DNA of 64,000 nt from Periplaneta americana (lineage: Eukaryota; Arthropoda; Insecta; Blattodea; Blattidae): the NCBI RefSeq assembly GCF_040183065.1, contig NC_091124.1:66933501-66997500 (forward strand), read 5' to 3'. The notes under the pieces were generated by a model. That model ran no database searches. It had not been told where the DNA came from and saw only the letters and a program-made list of their open reading frames with translations. Of this stretch, positions 11,246 to 22,195 are shown in pieces. The translations under genes were made by a program, and so were the position numbers. Position 1 is the first letter of the stretch, and each line of letters begins with the position of its first letter.

Positions 11246-12110
11246 ATTGTAGCGATAAACAGCCACGATTGGTTGAAACATGTCCTTTCGTACCGTTTTA
11301 TTGGTCAAAAGTAGTATGACGTAGTAAAAGTGTAATAGTTAACAAAAAATTACACAGGAATTATTTTCAGCATTCTTAAGAAGATAAAGTGACGATACGA
11401 GTAACAGATCAATGGTGGAATGTTGTTGATTGGGAGTATGAAATATTCGATAGAATATTTCTCCACAATCGCTTTGTTTGCAGTATAAAACATAGACTCT
11501 TCCAGGCCAGTACCTTAATCACAGTTTCCTTCGTGAATAATTGTGTCTGGGCCGGAGCTGGATCATGTAGGACAACAAAACATCGGCAAATTGAATGAGG
11601 TAGTTATACGGAATATCCTGAACAGCTGTAATTACTGTTAAGACAAAGTTACAGAGAATACTGTAGGATCTTAGTTTAAACTTCCACTTCACAAAGTTTC
11701 TGTAGCATAGCCTTGTTTCGAGGGTATTGTACACCAGTTAGAGATCTGAATTTGAATCATTAGCACAGAATATTGGTCAAAGCAAAAGCCTTCCGGACAA
11801 CATACTAGCAACTTGAAATAATTCAACGCATTTGTACTAATGATATCTTGTGGTATATTTCTCTTCATTTTCATTGCATAGAAATAAAATTGCTAGACCC
11901 CGAGGATATGATGGTGAAAGCGCTATTTATTCCATATTCGAGCAACTACTCTCAGCAGCTACGAAAGACAACTCGTAAAACAAACTGTATATTCATATTT
12001 TATCCTTTACTATCATTTACACATTTCTCAGTTTTAGTATTTGTAAAGGAGAAGAACAGACAACGGTAGCATAAACAATGGTTGAGGTCGTGGAACGACT
12101 CTCCCCTAGA
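11246..12110. other. no recognisable gene
   Basis: Several frames of 60-75 codons overlap on both strands without motifs. I see no gene or named repeat. Confidence 0.4.
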
Positions 12111-12119
12111 GATAGGTGT

Positions 12120-12449
12120 TTTTTTTTTTTTTTTTTTTTTTTTTGAGAATTCGACGTTATACCAAATCTAAGTCATGACGTCACACTGTCTGTGTCTTAA
12201 GGGTGCGGACCAAGTGGTCTCTTACGGTCTCACAACACTCCATCTCTTAACCGGGCGACCAACTGATCTTCTTCCCACGAGGAGCATACTACAGAATTTC
12301 TTTCGGGATGAGTGTTCTATCCAGCCTTCTGATATGATTTTTCTAGCTTTTCCTTTGACTGTTTACAAATTAAATTATAATATTGATTCGGTTGTGATGA
12401 TGATGATGATGATGATGGTGATGGTGATGATAATAATAACAATAATAAC

Positions 12450-12493
<44 letters not shown>
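12120..12493. repeat. poly(T) tract and (ATG)n/(ATA)n microsatellite
   Basis: 24 T at 12120-12143, and GAT/GGT then AAT/ATA trinucleotide arrays at 12395-12493. The 118-codon frame over the array is driven by the repeats. Confidence 0.85.
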
Positions 12494-12494
<1 letters not shown>

Positions 12495-12544
12495 TAGAGC
12501 AACAGTAATAAATATAAATGACACTCGGTAGGAAATTAAACGCA

Positions 12545-13087
12545 GAATAAATATGGGAAATGCGTGTTACTTTCGGTTGAGAAGCTTTTGTTATCCAGTC
12601 TATACTCTCAATAAATCTGAGTTAGATTTTATAAAACAGTTATATTACCGGTTCCTCTGTATGATTGTGAAACTTGAACTCTCACTTTGAGAGAGGAACA
12701 GAAGTTAAGGGTGTTTGAGAATAAGGTGCTTAGGAAAATATTTGGAGCTAAGAGGGATGAAGTTACAGGAGAATGGAGAAAGTTACACAACACAGAACTG
12801 CACGCTTTGTATTCTTCATCTGAAATAATTAGGAACATTAAATCCAGACGTTTGAGATGAGCAGGGCATGTAGCACGTACGGGCTAATCAGACATGCATG
12901 TAGAGTATTAGTTGGGAGACTGGAGAGAAAAAGACCTTTGGCGAGGCCGAGACGTAGATGGGAGGATAATATTAAAATGGATTTGAGGGAAGTGGGATAT
13001 GATGATAGAGATTGGATTAATTTTGCTCAGGATAGGGACCCATGGCGGGCTTATGTGAGGGCGGCAATGAGCCTCTGGGTTCCTTAA
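12545..13087 (+). mobile_element. non-LTR retrotransposon (LINE) 3' end, ORF remnant
   Basis: A conceptual translation across several frame breaks gives LREEQKLRVFENKVLRKIFG, AKRDEVTGEWRKLHN and SSEIIRNIKSRRLR. It then gives AGHVART, RVLVGRLERKRPLARPRRRW and a terminal DRDPWRAYVRAAMSLWVP with stop. These are the conserved last ~180 residues of an insect LINE ORF2, downstream of the reverse transcriptase palm. The last segment (12857-13087) is the longest intact frame. A 5'-truncated copy of the same family lies at 41607-41866 and 42815-43190 on the opposite strand. It is inactive. Confidence 0.8.
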
Positions 13088-13109
13088 AAGCCATAAGTAG
13101 TAGTTTTTT

Positions 13110-13350
13110 TGTTTTGCTTGGTTATATAACGACGCTGTATCAACTACGAGGTTATTTAGCGCCGATGGAATTGGTGACAGCGAGATGAGGCCGAGGATTC
13201 ACCATAGCTTACCTGACATTTGCCTTACGGTTGAGGAAAACCTCGGAAAAAACCCAAACAGGTAATCAGCCCAAGCGGAAATCGAACCCGCGCCCGAGCG
13301 CAACTCCGGATAGGTAGGCAAGCGCCTTAACCGACCGAGCTACCCCGGTA
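13110..13350 (-). repeat. tRNA-derived SINE (family A2), minus strand
   Basis: On the minus strand the head reads CGGGGTAGCTCGGTCGGTTA (box A) and GGTTCGATT-like box B within a CGCGGGTTCGATTTCCGCTT stretch. The body has GGTTTTCCTCAACCGTAAGG and ends AGCGTCGTTATATAACCAA-like. It matches the plus-strand copy at 39627-39882. Confidence 0.85.
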
Positions 13351-13353
13351 TAT

Positions 13354-13385
13354 ATAAGTAGTAGTAGTAATAGTAGTAATAGTAA

Positions 13386-13429
<44 letters not shown>

Positions 13430-13609
13430 TTTTAAGTGTGCATAAATGCGACAGGCTCATGTCAGTAGATTTACTAGCATGTAAAAGAACTCCTGCGGGA
13501 CAAAATTCCGGCGCATCCAGCGACGCTGATATAACCTCTGCAGTTGCGAGCGTCGTTAAATAAAACATAACATTTAACATTTAGTAGTAGCAGTAGTAGT
13601 AGTAATAAC

Positions 13610-13660
<51 letters not shown>
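13354..13660. repeat. trinucleotide arrays flanking a SINE fragment
   Basis: (AGT)n at 13354-13429 and (AGT)n-(AAT)n at 13583-13660 bracket a SINE tail at 13437-13570. The 104-codon minus-strand frame here is repeat-derived. Confidence 0.9.
13437..13570 (+). repeat. SINE family A, 5'-truncated
   Basis: Contains ATGCGACAGGCTCATGTCAG, GTAAAAGAACTCCTGCGGGA and CTCTGCAGTTGCGAGCGTCG then TTAAATAAAACATAAC, identical in order to full copies at 28027 and 40072. The tRNA-like head is missing. Confidence 0.85.
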
Positions 13661-14500
13661 TCCCTTCTTCAGTGATCAATTTAGTTTACATCCAAGAGTG
13701 CTTACATTCACAAAATATTACGCCTCGTTACTGAAGTTACTACAACTACAAAGAAGTCATTCGAACTGAGACAAATATTCTGCAACAGAACACAGTGAAA
13801 ATCACTAGAAATGTTGCAATTACGAAATTAGCATCTGCTAGTCATATTAGCCGAACGGCTAATATTAGGATTTTATTTACAAATATAAGCCTACAGAGCT
13901 AAGGGAAAGCGAAATCTGTATAGATCGAAGAAAGGCTAAAGAGCTCAAATGTTGAAGAGTGAACAATTGTTTTTATTTAATAAGTGATGCATATGAGAGA
14001 GAAATGGGTGACAACTCTGCTCCGTGGGTTGTAATTAATACATTTGTATTTCAGACTCTTGTGTTCACACAGTAGTTTGGAGATATTTTGGCTCACATAT
14101 CTTGCACATAGGTCCTTTAATGCCACGATTAAATGAACGTTTACTTCAAGAGAATGTGGGTAATATAAAATTGTTTCCTCCTTTGCCGATCCATCTTCTA
14201 GAAGTGTGCTGTAGAGAAAGCTAAACTTTCGTGAAATTGTTCAACGTTCTGGAAAGAAGTAATCTCTGGCAGAAGCTGTGGGTCGCAAATAGTTCAAAGA
14301 TGTTAAGACTAGTTCCGGGTAACTACCCACATGTTTGTTTCCTTCAAGAGAAAATGATGTCTCCATCATCTTATAGAATAACAGGAACGTAACAGCTCTA
14401 AATCAAGACATCTAATGTATTGTTCCAGTATTCGTTTCGCTGAATTTATTAATCAAATGTTTATACTTGTAGGTCTTTAATAGGTCTGAGTGTTATACAG
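13661..14500. other. no recognisable gene
   Basis: No long frame and no recognised repeat. Confidence 0.4.
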
Positions 14501-14617
14501 TGTGTACCGAAAAATAATGTCACCAATTCAATTACATATTTCTGGAATCATTCCGAACAGAAAAGTTTCAATCAACTTGGGTCTATTTCGCAAAGATTTG
14601 TCGAGAAAAATAATTTG

Positions 14618-15770
14618 TCATAACTAGACTTCGTGGAATTGCCACGAGAATCGTAAGGTTTACTACGCTCGCGGTATAGACTATATGAGAAAGGGACGTG
14701 TAACCGTGTAACGGATGGAGTATGCCTCTGATGTAAACACTGAGCAGTATACTGCGGTTACAATAAAACCTGAATCCTGCATTCAAGAAATATAATGAAT
14801 GATCACTGAAGTAGCAAATGTCTAAACATGTAAACATACAATTATTTTGTAGTGAGATGTACAGTATTAACTCTTAAAATTTAATGTAATATACTCACAT
14901 CATCCTGAATATGTGCATTGCAGTGAAGAGTTACGTACATTTTGAGCGACTGCAAAGTAACCTCCTCCGATGGTCACTTAAACAGTTTTTATTTTAGGAA
15001 AATGTACGTTCAACATCACACGATGTAATAGGTGTATATTTGAAGAACGGGACGTCACTACTTTTTAGCACACCAATTTCACATGTCTTGTCGTGACGTG
15101 ATAGTACATCATTTATAGTACGAAGTTGTGAATAGGCAGAATTTTTAGCAATAATATTTCTCAACTTTCATTTCACTTTTTCTGAAATTAGTGAATTGTT
15201 ATTTTGGATAACGATTTGTGATACTTTATCCACTATATCAAGGACTTTTGAGAGTTGTAGTTTAGACGATTCTAACAGGGTGATGTTTTGGACACGATTT
15301 TAAAATCAGAATCAATGAACAGAATATCTTCCAATAGCTGTTCAGAAGGCAATGATTTTACAGCTGCAACAGCGGAACTGTCTGTGCTATCTAATGCATT
15401 AATTACCTCCATTATTTTGCCGTAATATTCTGAATAAAAATTAACAGCATCCAATCACGTTTTTCAACGGGTCAAGACTGGCTGCGGGGTAAGGGTATTC
15501 CAAAGGTAATTATTTGGAACAGCAACATTCTCATTGTAGTATGTTTGATTGAATTCTTGTCTGCACTGAACAAATGTTAAGCTTTGACTATTCCAAGTGC
15601 TTACTTAGGTATACATTAGCTGTAGCTGCTCTATCTATTTGGACCGGTCACAACTCTTAACATGAACTGCTTATACTACAAGACCGGGCGGTCGCTCACC
15701 TTTTCTATACTACCGTACATCGGCAACCTGATTTCACGCTGCGTGTGGCAATTCAACGAAGTCTAGTCAT
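14618..15770. mobile_element. region bounded by inverted repeats, with hAT-like coding relic
   Basis: At 14618 the plus strand has TCATAACTAGACTTCGTGGA then ATTGCCAC. At 15740-15770 the reverse complement is nearly the same (ATGACTAGACTTCGTTGAAT then TGCCAC). The enclosed 1.1 kb holds the transposase-like relic at 15060-15454. Target duplications were not found, so true ends may lie outside (an ACAGTGTGTACCGAAAAATA phrase at 14498 is a candidate outer end). Confidence 0.4.
15060..15454 (-). pseudogene. hAT-like (ZMYM/THAP-associated) transposase fragment
   Basis: On the minus strand a frame of 60 residues begins MDAVNFYSEYYGKIMEVINA, followed by ALDSTDSSAVAAVKSLPSEQ and then DILFIDSDFKIVSK. 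After a break it continues as LLESSKLQLSKVLDIVDK and IVIQNNNSLISEKVK. The helical spacing and phrase types resemble the middle part of hAT-family transposases related to zinc-finger MYM-type proteins. No catalytic motif or dimerisation domain is visible. Identification is by resemblance only; it could belong to another transposase-derived family. Confidence 0.4.
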
Positions 15771-15914
15771 AACTAATAACTAATTGCATTATTAATCTTC
15801 TATTATCATAGACAATACCACGAATGCTGCTCATTCAGGAGCATCACAGCTGTGAGTAAATTCATCAGAAGTAAATAAACAACACAAGTGGTATTTGTTT
15901 AGACTATTTCACTA

Positions 15915-16640
15915 ATAATTAGTTACAGCCAATAACTCTAACGCATTCCAATCTGCAACAGAGGCAATTCTTCTCAAAATATGTGATTGGTACTCATCCA
16001 ATAAGTCAGTATTAAATTGTAATAAAACTAATTTAAATCATCCCAAATTCAACCTCGCAAATTTCAAGCCCAATAATAATTAACAGGTCCCTAATAGAAA
16101 GAACAATAACCAAATTTCTTGTCTTACAAATCGGCAATACGTTAAATTGAAAAAATCATATTAAATAATTACCCCCAACTAAATTCAGCATATTTTGCTA
16201 ATAGATCTATGCAAGAGGTAGTAAATATCAATACCTTAAAACAATGTATTTTTCATAGGCCTACTTCCACTCGGTAATGAGTTTTGGAATAATATTCTGG
16301 GGAAATCCTACATATAGTAACAGTATATTCCTACTACAAAAAAAAGAGTAATTACAATAACAGTAGGTGTCAAATCTAAGGTTTCGTGTAGGACCACTTT
16401 AAAAAAATTACAAATAATGCCCAAGGCCCGTCAATATATATTTTAATTAATAAATTTCCTCGTATGTAAACAGTGAAAACTTTGTAACTAATTAAACAGT
16501 TCATAGCATAAATACGCGTCAAAAAATTACTTTCATAGTCTGTCAGCAAATTTATCGTTCTATCAAAAAGGAGTGCGTTATATGGCAGTAAAATTTTGTA
16601 ATAGCCTTCCTATGGATATAAGAAATCAAACTCTAAACGT
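15915..16640 (+). mobile_element. Jockey-like LINE, reverse transcriptase C-terminal relic
   Basis: Conceptual translation with frame breaks gives WYSSNKSVLNCNKTN, then SFGIIFWGNPTYSNSIFLLQ and KKRVITITVGVKSK-like residues. Downstream are NYFHSLSAN and YQKGVRYMAVKFCNSLPMDI. The SYGIIFWGNS...LQKR and FQKGVYYxxxKIFNSLP phrases are standard near the C-terminus of Jockey/CR1-type ORF2 proteins in insects. The reverse transcriptase active site is not readable, and many stops make this an old relic. A TAGGCCTA octamer lies inside it at 16256. Confidence 0.7.
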
Positions 16641-16750
16641 AAGGACGGATCATGTAAGGAGACAAAGAGGAAGGCAGAAAATAGGAAAGATTGGAGAAAG
16701 CCGAGATTGCAGTGAAAGACATGCCTTTGGACAGAACACTGAATGAATGA
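16640..16750 (+). mobile_element. LINE 3' tail fragment (second family)
   Basis: Contains GAGGAAGGCAGAAAATAGGA, AAGATTGGAGAAAGCCGAGA and TGCAGTGAAAGACATGCC, ending in GAATGAATGAAC. This matches the LINE tail at 42430-42665 and ends with the GAATGAATG-type repeat common at such 3' ends. Confidence 0.6.
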
Positions 16751-17380
16751 ACGAAAAGTATAAAAGTATTCTACGTAATTATATTATATTTTAAGTAAAA
16801 TTGACTACTGATCTCATAACAACTAAAAAAAATTAATTTCTCATGTGAATATAAAGTAAAATAACTCCTGTAATGAACTTAGTTTCAACTACAACGTGCG
16901 TCACTCTCTGCATTCTATTTTTGTTCACCAGTTTCGTTATGTTAGGCTGTACCTTTAGCCTGAGGAGTGAAATCAGATGTGGATCTGTCAATTTAGGATT
17001 ATCGCTCTTAATGGAGTTCATGTTCCGGAACGTTTGCTCACATATACAGTACGTATGTAGAACCAAACACAGAACTCATACGTGCTTTATGATTGTTTTG
17101 AATACAGAAGTACTCATTTCCCTCTTGCCCTTTAAATTGATATTTTCCGAACTACATTGCGCTGAATTCCTCCACTAGACAGGTTAAACTTAATACAAAT
17201 CCCCTCTACCCTATCATGTGAATCACGTGTGGAGTTAAAGAAGGGATCAATGATGTATTTCGGCTTGTGACGCATGCCACAATTGGCGCTCCATTCTGCA
17301 TCCCTGGGGAGGCGGTTTAATATTACCCCCTTTGGGGGCCTGTATCGTACAGCAAGGGAGCCTTTTTAGTGCACTGATGT
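16751..17380. other. no recognisable gene
   Basis: Overlapping frames of 77 and 101 codons near 16833-17178 lie on opposite strands without motifs. A GC-richer patch at 17280-17380 precedes the candidate exon. Confidence 0.4.
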
Positions 17381-17387
17381 GATCAAT

Positions 17388-17425
17388 ATGGCGACTATAC
17401 GTCCATTCACTGCTATGTTCAACAG
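17388..17425 (+). CDS. candidate first coding exon with consensus splice donor
   Basis: ATG in a good animal context (CAATATGG) opens the 12-codon frame MATIRPFTAMFN, followed by AG and a textbook donor GTGAGT at 17426. Upstream 100 bp are GC-richer than the surroundings, as at a promoter or 5' UTR. The peptide faintly recalls the N-terminus of the NatB catalytic subunit NAA20, but it lacks the acidic pair expected after PFT, so I do not name it. No second exon was found; the next kilobases are transposon. It could be chance or a processed relic. Confidence 0.22.
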
Positions 17426-17928
17426 GTGAGTACTTCTGTGGAAAGTACAGGTATCGGAAAGTAGAATTACGTTTTTAGTACTCTATAATATTCGTAGCAC
17501 GCAATTGTGAAAGAAAAAATGGTGCTTCCTTTAATCTAGTTGTTTTGTAGAATTACTGTTTAAAAAAACAAATTCCTACAGGCTTAAATATCGAGGATCT
17601 TTTTTCGGCAACAAACAGAACTTTATAGAAATGCAGTGACCATTTTAGCATGAAATGTTTAGAGTAGATAACAATACACTGCAATACTGAAAGGGTCATC
17701 CTGATAAAATTATTATCATTAGTGCATTAAGAAGGCATCGATAAGTTGACCATATGCAGCACGTAAGGCAGCGCAGTGAACTGTCTTCCTCTTCAGTCAG
17801 AACCCCAAATAAACTTGGCGATATAGTCGTTTGAGCTACATACTGTATTTCTAGCGTTCAGTGAATGCACTTTAAAATATTAATATTGCTTACATTTCAG
17901 ATTAAGTTTCTACGTTTATTTACATTAT

Positions 17929-18152
17929 GTAGTGGCAAAAAAAACCGGACCGACCCTTGTAGCTGATTTCAGAGCCTTGTTCACTCCAGAGCACGATAGA
18001 CTGGTAACTAAGACTTTCGTGGTTCGAATCCTGTTTGGGAAGGAAACTTTTTTTGTTCCTTATTCAAATTTATTCCCAATACGTTTCGATTGGAGCGATA
18101 TTTTACTACTTAATTAACTTATTATTCCCAGAACATGAATTTTACCAGCAAT
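17929..18152 (+). mobile_element. half of a Tc1-type foldback MITE
   Basis: Begins TAGTGGCAAAAAAAACCGGA and matches the right arm plus the loop of the complete foldback at 29205-29597, read from terminus to loop. It contains a perfect box-B-like GGTTCGAATCC preceded by AGACTGGTAACTAAGAC. It stops where the second arm should begin (CCAGCAAT), so one whole arm is missing. Confidence 0.8.
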
Positions 18153-18244
18153 TTTATATCCAAACACACATTATTCAAGTCATATTTTTCATTACTTGAA
18201 GTTTGAAAAGAGCTACATATAATATTTTCCTATTTTATAGTAAT

Positions 18245-18335
18245 TCAATTTTTAATTCACACTTTCTTTAAGAACCACACAACAGTGACTCACGTAACAC
18301 CAGTGGTACGCGTACCATAGGTTGAGAACCCTGCT
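18245..18335. mobile_element. solo hAT terminus
   Basis: Reverse complement begins CAGGGTTCTCAACCTATGGT and continues ACGCGTACCACTGG, a terminal inverted repeat style typical of hAT elements. No matching opposite end was found nearby. It abuts the hAT element starting at 18347. Confidence 0.5.
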
Positions 18336-18346
18336 ATAGCCTATAT

Positions 18347-19684
18347 CAGGCCTGCACAAACGGCGCTCGTTGAGCGCGGCCGCTCCTTCGGAGCGGTAGA
18401 GTCGTCTAACAGCTCGCCGGAAAGGTACGTCGGAATGATGTAGGCCTGATCCAGGTAGAGGATAGTCCATGCAGGTATTTGGTGTAGAGTGTATTATCAG
18501 TAGCTATTTCACTTTGCCTATCTATGGTTACATAATGGAGGAATCTAAAAGACGGAAAACGTGATCATCAGGCAAATTCTTTCAATATTGCATGGGAAAA
18601 TGCTTATTTTTTCACAGCAGCTGGAGTCAATACTTATCTGCCACAAAAGTTTGAAAGAAAGAGAAAATATAATATAATGCGTCATTACTAGTTCACACAT
18701 AGAGATACGAAGGTTTTGTTGGTGAAGATCGCATTAAAAAGGTTCAGGAGTTGAAAGTTTCATTATTACATGGGGTAGGGTACGTTAGAATTTATTAATC
18801 TTCAGCAATTTAAATATCTCTCTCCAGGGAAAAAGCCAGCTCTTTATTGATATGTTGAATAAATTGCAGAATTTCAGTAGTAAACTTACACTTTTCGTAA
18901 GTCAGTTTTGGGAAGGTAATATGGCTCACTTTACAACGATAGAAACTGCTCGTGATGAAGCCATGTTAAACGAGTATGTACAAATAATTTTAATTCAAAA
19001 TTAATTTAATTCTAGGTTCCAAGATCTTGTCTTCATTGGAAAGAAGTTTAAAGTTATCATAATAAATTCCTTCAACACCAGTTGAAACAATGTCGTACGA
19101 TTTACAGCTTGAACTTATTGATCTTCAATGTGACTTAAGGGCTAAAGACCGTTTGAATAATACTACTAGTCTGGTTGAGTTTTACAAGACTAAACCTCAG
19201 CAATAATATCCACGACTGCACAGACTGGCTGTGAAAATGATTGCTATGTTTGGCTCAACATTTATATTTGTGAGCAACTGTTTTCTATAATCAACTTTAA
19301 TAAAGGAAGCATCGAACATCTGTAACTGATGTTTCATTACGATCAGTACTGTTCCTTTCAGCTGCCAACAGCATAAAACCCCGTTTTGACGTACTGATAA
19401 ATAAAAATATAACGAAATGATATTGTATATTTAAGTAGCTATAGAATTTCTATTATTTCTGTAAAATAAACATTTCTTTATTAATTAATAATAGTCCAAG
19501 ATAGTTTTGTAAACACTGAACGTGAATTCATTTCATGAACACTCGTACTAGTACTTTCTTTTGTGTACATTTTGTACGAGATCACCCCTTCTTCCAGTCC
19601 ACCTTTATACAGAGCGCAGCCAATATCTGCATTCCGCCCGCGAGCTGTGAGCGACTGGGAGAGCGCAAACCTTGTGCAAGCCTG
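18347..19684 (+). mobile_element. hAT transposon, 1.34 kb, exact 8-bp target duplication
   Basis: Ends read CAGGCCTGCACAAACGG at the left and, reverse complemented, CAGGCTTGCACAAGGTTTG at the right. They are flanked by identical 8-bp GCCTATAT at 18339-18346 and 19685-19692. An 8-bp duplication and a CAGG start are hallmarks of hAT. The interior carries a decayed transposase in the plus orientation. A GC-rich hairpin (GAGCGCGGCCGCTC...GGAGCGG) follows the left end. Confidence 0.88.
18530..19400 (+). pseudogene. hAT transposase relic (GTF2IRD2/ZBED-like)
   Basis: Starts MEESKRRKTR and continues in broken frames with ATKV-like and HIERYEGFVGEDRIKK segments, LIDMLNKLQNFSSKLTLF, and FWEGNMAHF. 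It then has the more conserved DLQLELIDLQCDLRAKDR and YPRLHRLAVKMIAMFGSTFI. The last block corresponds to the hAT C-terminal dimerisation region (usually MxSxFGSTYxCExxFS). Stops occur throughout and the downstream CE-FS motif is degraded. It is inside the 18347-19684 element in the matching orientation, so it is the transposase of that element, now dead. Confidence 0.7.
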
Positions 19685-19986
19685 GCCTATATCATGAAGT
19701 CTTTTTTTCGAATCTACCGACACGCAAGTTCATCTCAGACTAAAACCCCTGATATATAACAGATTGGCCATCCCCATGTTAAAATCGGTAACATGTGGAA
19801 GAGAACAACCACCAGGATCGCCACTATCGACTGAGAACGACCGCTAGATGGAAGTACAGTTGCTCAATGCAATTCAAATGAGAGTTACAATGTGACTTCT
19901 TATGCAGTAGCTAGATGGCAGCATAGTGAAATTGATAAAAGCTGTTATCGTCAAAGCTTATAAGGCTGAGCAATCTGTTATAATAT

Positions 19987-20502
19987 GTGATCTGGCCTAA
20001 AACCTATCTTCCTCCTCCATATGCATTGGTGAAACAGCCACGGCACATGATAAGGTTACAGGACAGGTCTTGCTTCCTCTCCTATACTAGTTCTAAACCG
20101 ACTATGTGCAAAATCGTGTCCAGTTCTGAACCCGGTGATGTTACCGGTTACTGCAGCATGGCATTCCGCGCCGTCTATAACATCGTAAATCAGGTCGCCG
20201 TCCTGTTTAAGTCGCTGATAAAATGTCTCATCTTAAGAGCGACTTCTTGCCACGTAGTTTCTAAGAACATAAAAGCGCATCTGTTTTTTGTTAAGGTTAT
20301 CAGTCACTGTCTGGCAAAGCTCTACCAGTGCACAAACCAACACGAAGTCACTGGAGCCAGAACGTATTCCCAAGTGTACTACATATACACGACTACTATC
20401 CGACACATTTTACGGTATATGGAGCAATTCCGTTATAAATATCATCACCATCACATAAAACAATATGGCGTAGTCCATAAACCTCTTTCACATTACAGCT
20501 AA
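19987..20502 (+). CDS. unrecognised 152-172-codon open frame
   Basis: The longest stop-free frame in the window outside transposase relics. The open stretch runs from 19987, with the first ATG at 20047 and a stop before 20503. The translated middle (AVYNIVNQVAVLFKSLIKCL and the following VVSKNIKAHLFFVKVISHCL) is hydrophobic with no signature I recognise. The end has a His run (KYHHHHIKQ). GC content is visibly higher than in neighbouring sequence. No splice or poly(A) evidence was noted. It could be a chance frame, an exon, or a repeat-derived segment read in either direction. Confidence 0.2.
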   Translation: MIWPKTYLPPPYALVKQPRHMIRLQDRSCFLSYTSSKPTMCKIVSSSEPGDVTGYCSMAFRAVYNIVNQVAVLFKSLIKCLILRATSCHVVSKNIKAHLFFVKVISHCLAKLYQCTNQHEVTGARTYSQVYYIYTTTIRHILRYMEQFRYKYHHHHIKQYGVVHKPLSHYS

Positions 20503-20561
20503 ACCCTTCACTACCTCATAAAGTGACTAACGATTCTTTGACCTCTCGGTCTGCAGTTCCA

Positions 20562-21022
<461 letters not shown>

Positions 21023-21310
21023 GTGAATTTGGTGACCATGCGTTTTCAACCGATGGAACAGTTTTGTTATGTAAGGTTTGTGATAAGACAGTTAATCACG
21101 AAAAATAGTATTTTATAAGTTAACAAGTGTCACCTAGAAATTAAAAATGTTATTTATGTTGATATAATTTAAAATTATTGCTAAAATATATTATGCCTTT
21201 TTAAAATTTATAATGCCTTATTTAAAGATTATTGTGCCTTTTTTACGTTTTATTGCCTTTTTTTGCCTACCTATTTTAACTTTTATAAATGTCTAAACAT
21301 CCTGGCTCTA
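21023..21310 (+). mobile_element. hAT derivative: BED-finger relic and right end
   Basis: The first 80 bp translate as [20 protein letters not shown] then TVNHEK, the BED-type finger style of CGGBP1-like hAT proteins, followed by stops. Downstream are repeated TTATGCCTTTTT-type phrases and an end resembling the right end of the hAT at 34872-35789 (ATGTCTAAACATCCTGGCTC). The left part is replaced by the tetranucleotide array. Confidence 0.6.
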
Positions 21311-21344
21311 ATAATAAGCATAACAATTTTGGGGTACAAGTATC

Positions 21345-21398
21345 AGTGGAAAAGTTTCTCTAGGGGTACGGCGAGAAAGAAAAGGTTGAATATCACTG
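21345..21398. mobile_element. solo hAT terminus
   Basis: Reverse complement of the end reads CAGTGATATTCAACCTTTTC, a common hAT terminal style. No partner end was found. Confidence 0.35.
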
Positions 21399-21399
21399 G

Positions 21400-22195
21400 T
21401 TGTAGATTACGCAGCTACCGCAGGGACCAATAGACCCTGACCTCTGATCATTAGACAAAACAATAGAACATTTAAAATTCGTCATTAATACTATATGAAA
21501 ACTACATTAGTTTCTGCACAGCGTTAGTTCTCTCTACCTTGGAATGGAAATGCTGTCTCTAGCGTACATCGAACTAAAGTCATAATTCATTTTACCCCTT
21601 ATAATGCTCAATTTGTTAATCTTAGCCACTAGACCTAACTGTGACCCGACCCAAAGCCGTTACGCCTATAAATAACAAGATTTTACTGTTTTAGGGGCAA
21701 CACTAGCAGCTCTCGGTATTCCGAAAGCTCCAGAGACTGGGTGGTAGGATCGTTAAAATGTCTCTCTGGAGCCCAGTTCTAAGATTATAAATATAAAATA
21801 ACATTAACTTCACACTAAATAATAATGTCGCCATGTACCCGGATATACATCCATAATTTTCACAGATAATACCACAAGAAGTTTTCGTTTTATCTAAAGA
21901 AAATAAAAACCTGGCGTGGCATTTAATGACTATTTTTCGAATAGAACAATAAAAACATTTAAAAAATAGATAACATGTTAATATTAGAGAGCAGATTTTT
22001 GTGCTAAAAATATGTTATTTATTTTTATGCGATACAAAATACAAAAATATTCTCCAAAATATTAAAAATACATAGCCAAAATTTGAATCAAGTACCACTT
22101 CTGATATAGATCTAGAAACAAAGTGACTTGTACACACCAATAACGGTCAAACATTAGTTGCTTGTAGTTTCATTAGAGTTGCAGTGCATAAGTAA
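21400..22195. other. no recognisable gene
   Basis: AT-rich sequence preceding the 86-bp tandem repeat. No motif recognised. Confidence 0.4.

Noticed and set aside
13266..13580. 104-codon minus-strand frame with a Leu run
   Set aside because: It runs through SINE sequence and an AGT trinucleotide array; the Leu run is the microsatellite.
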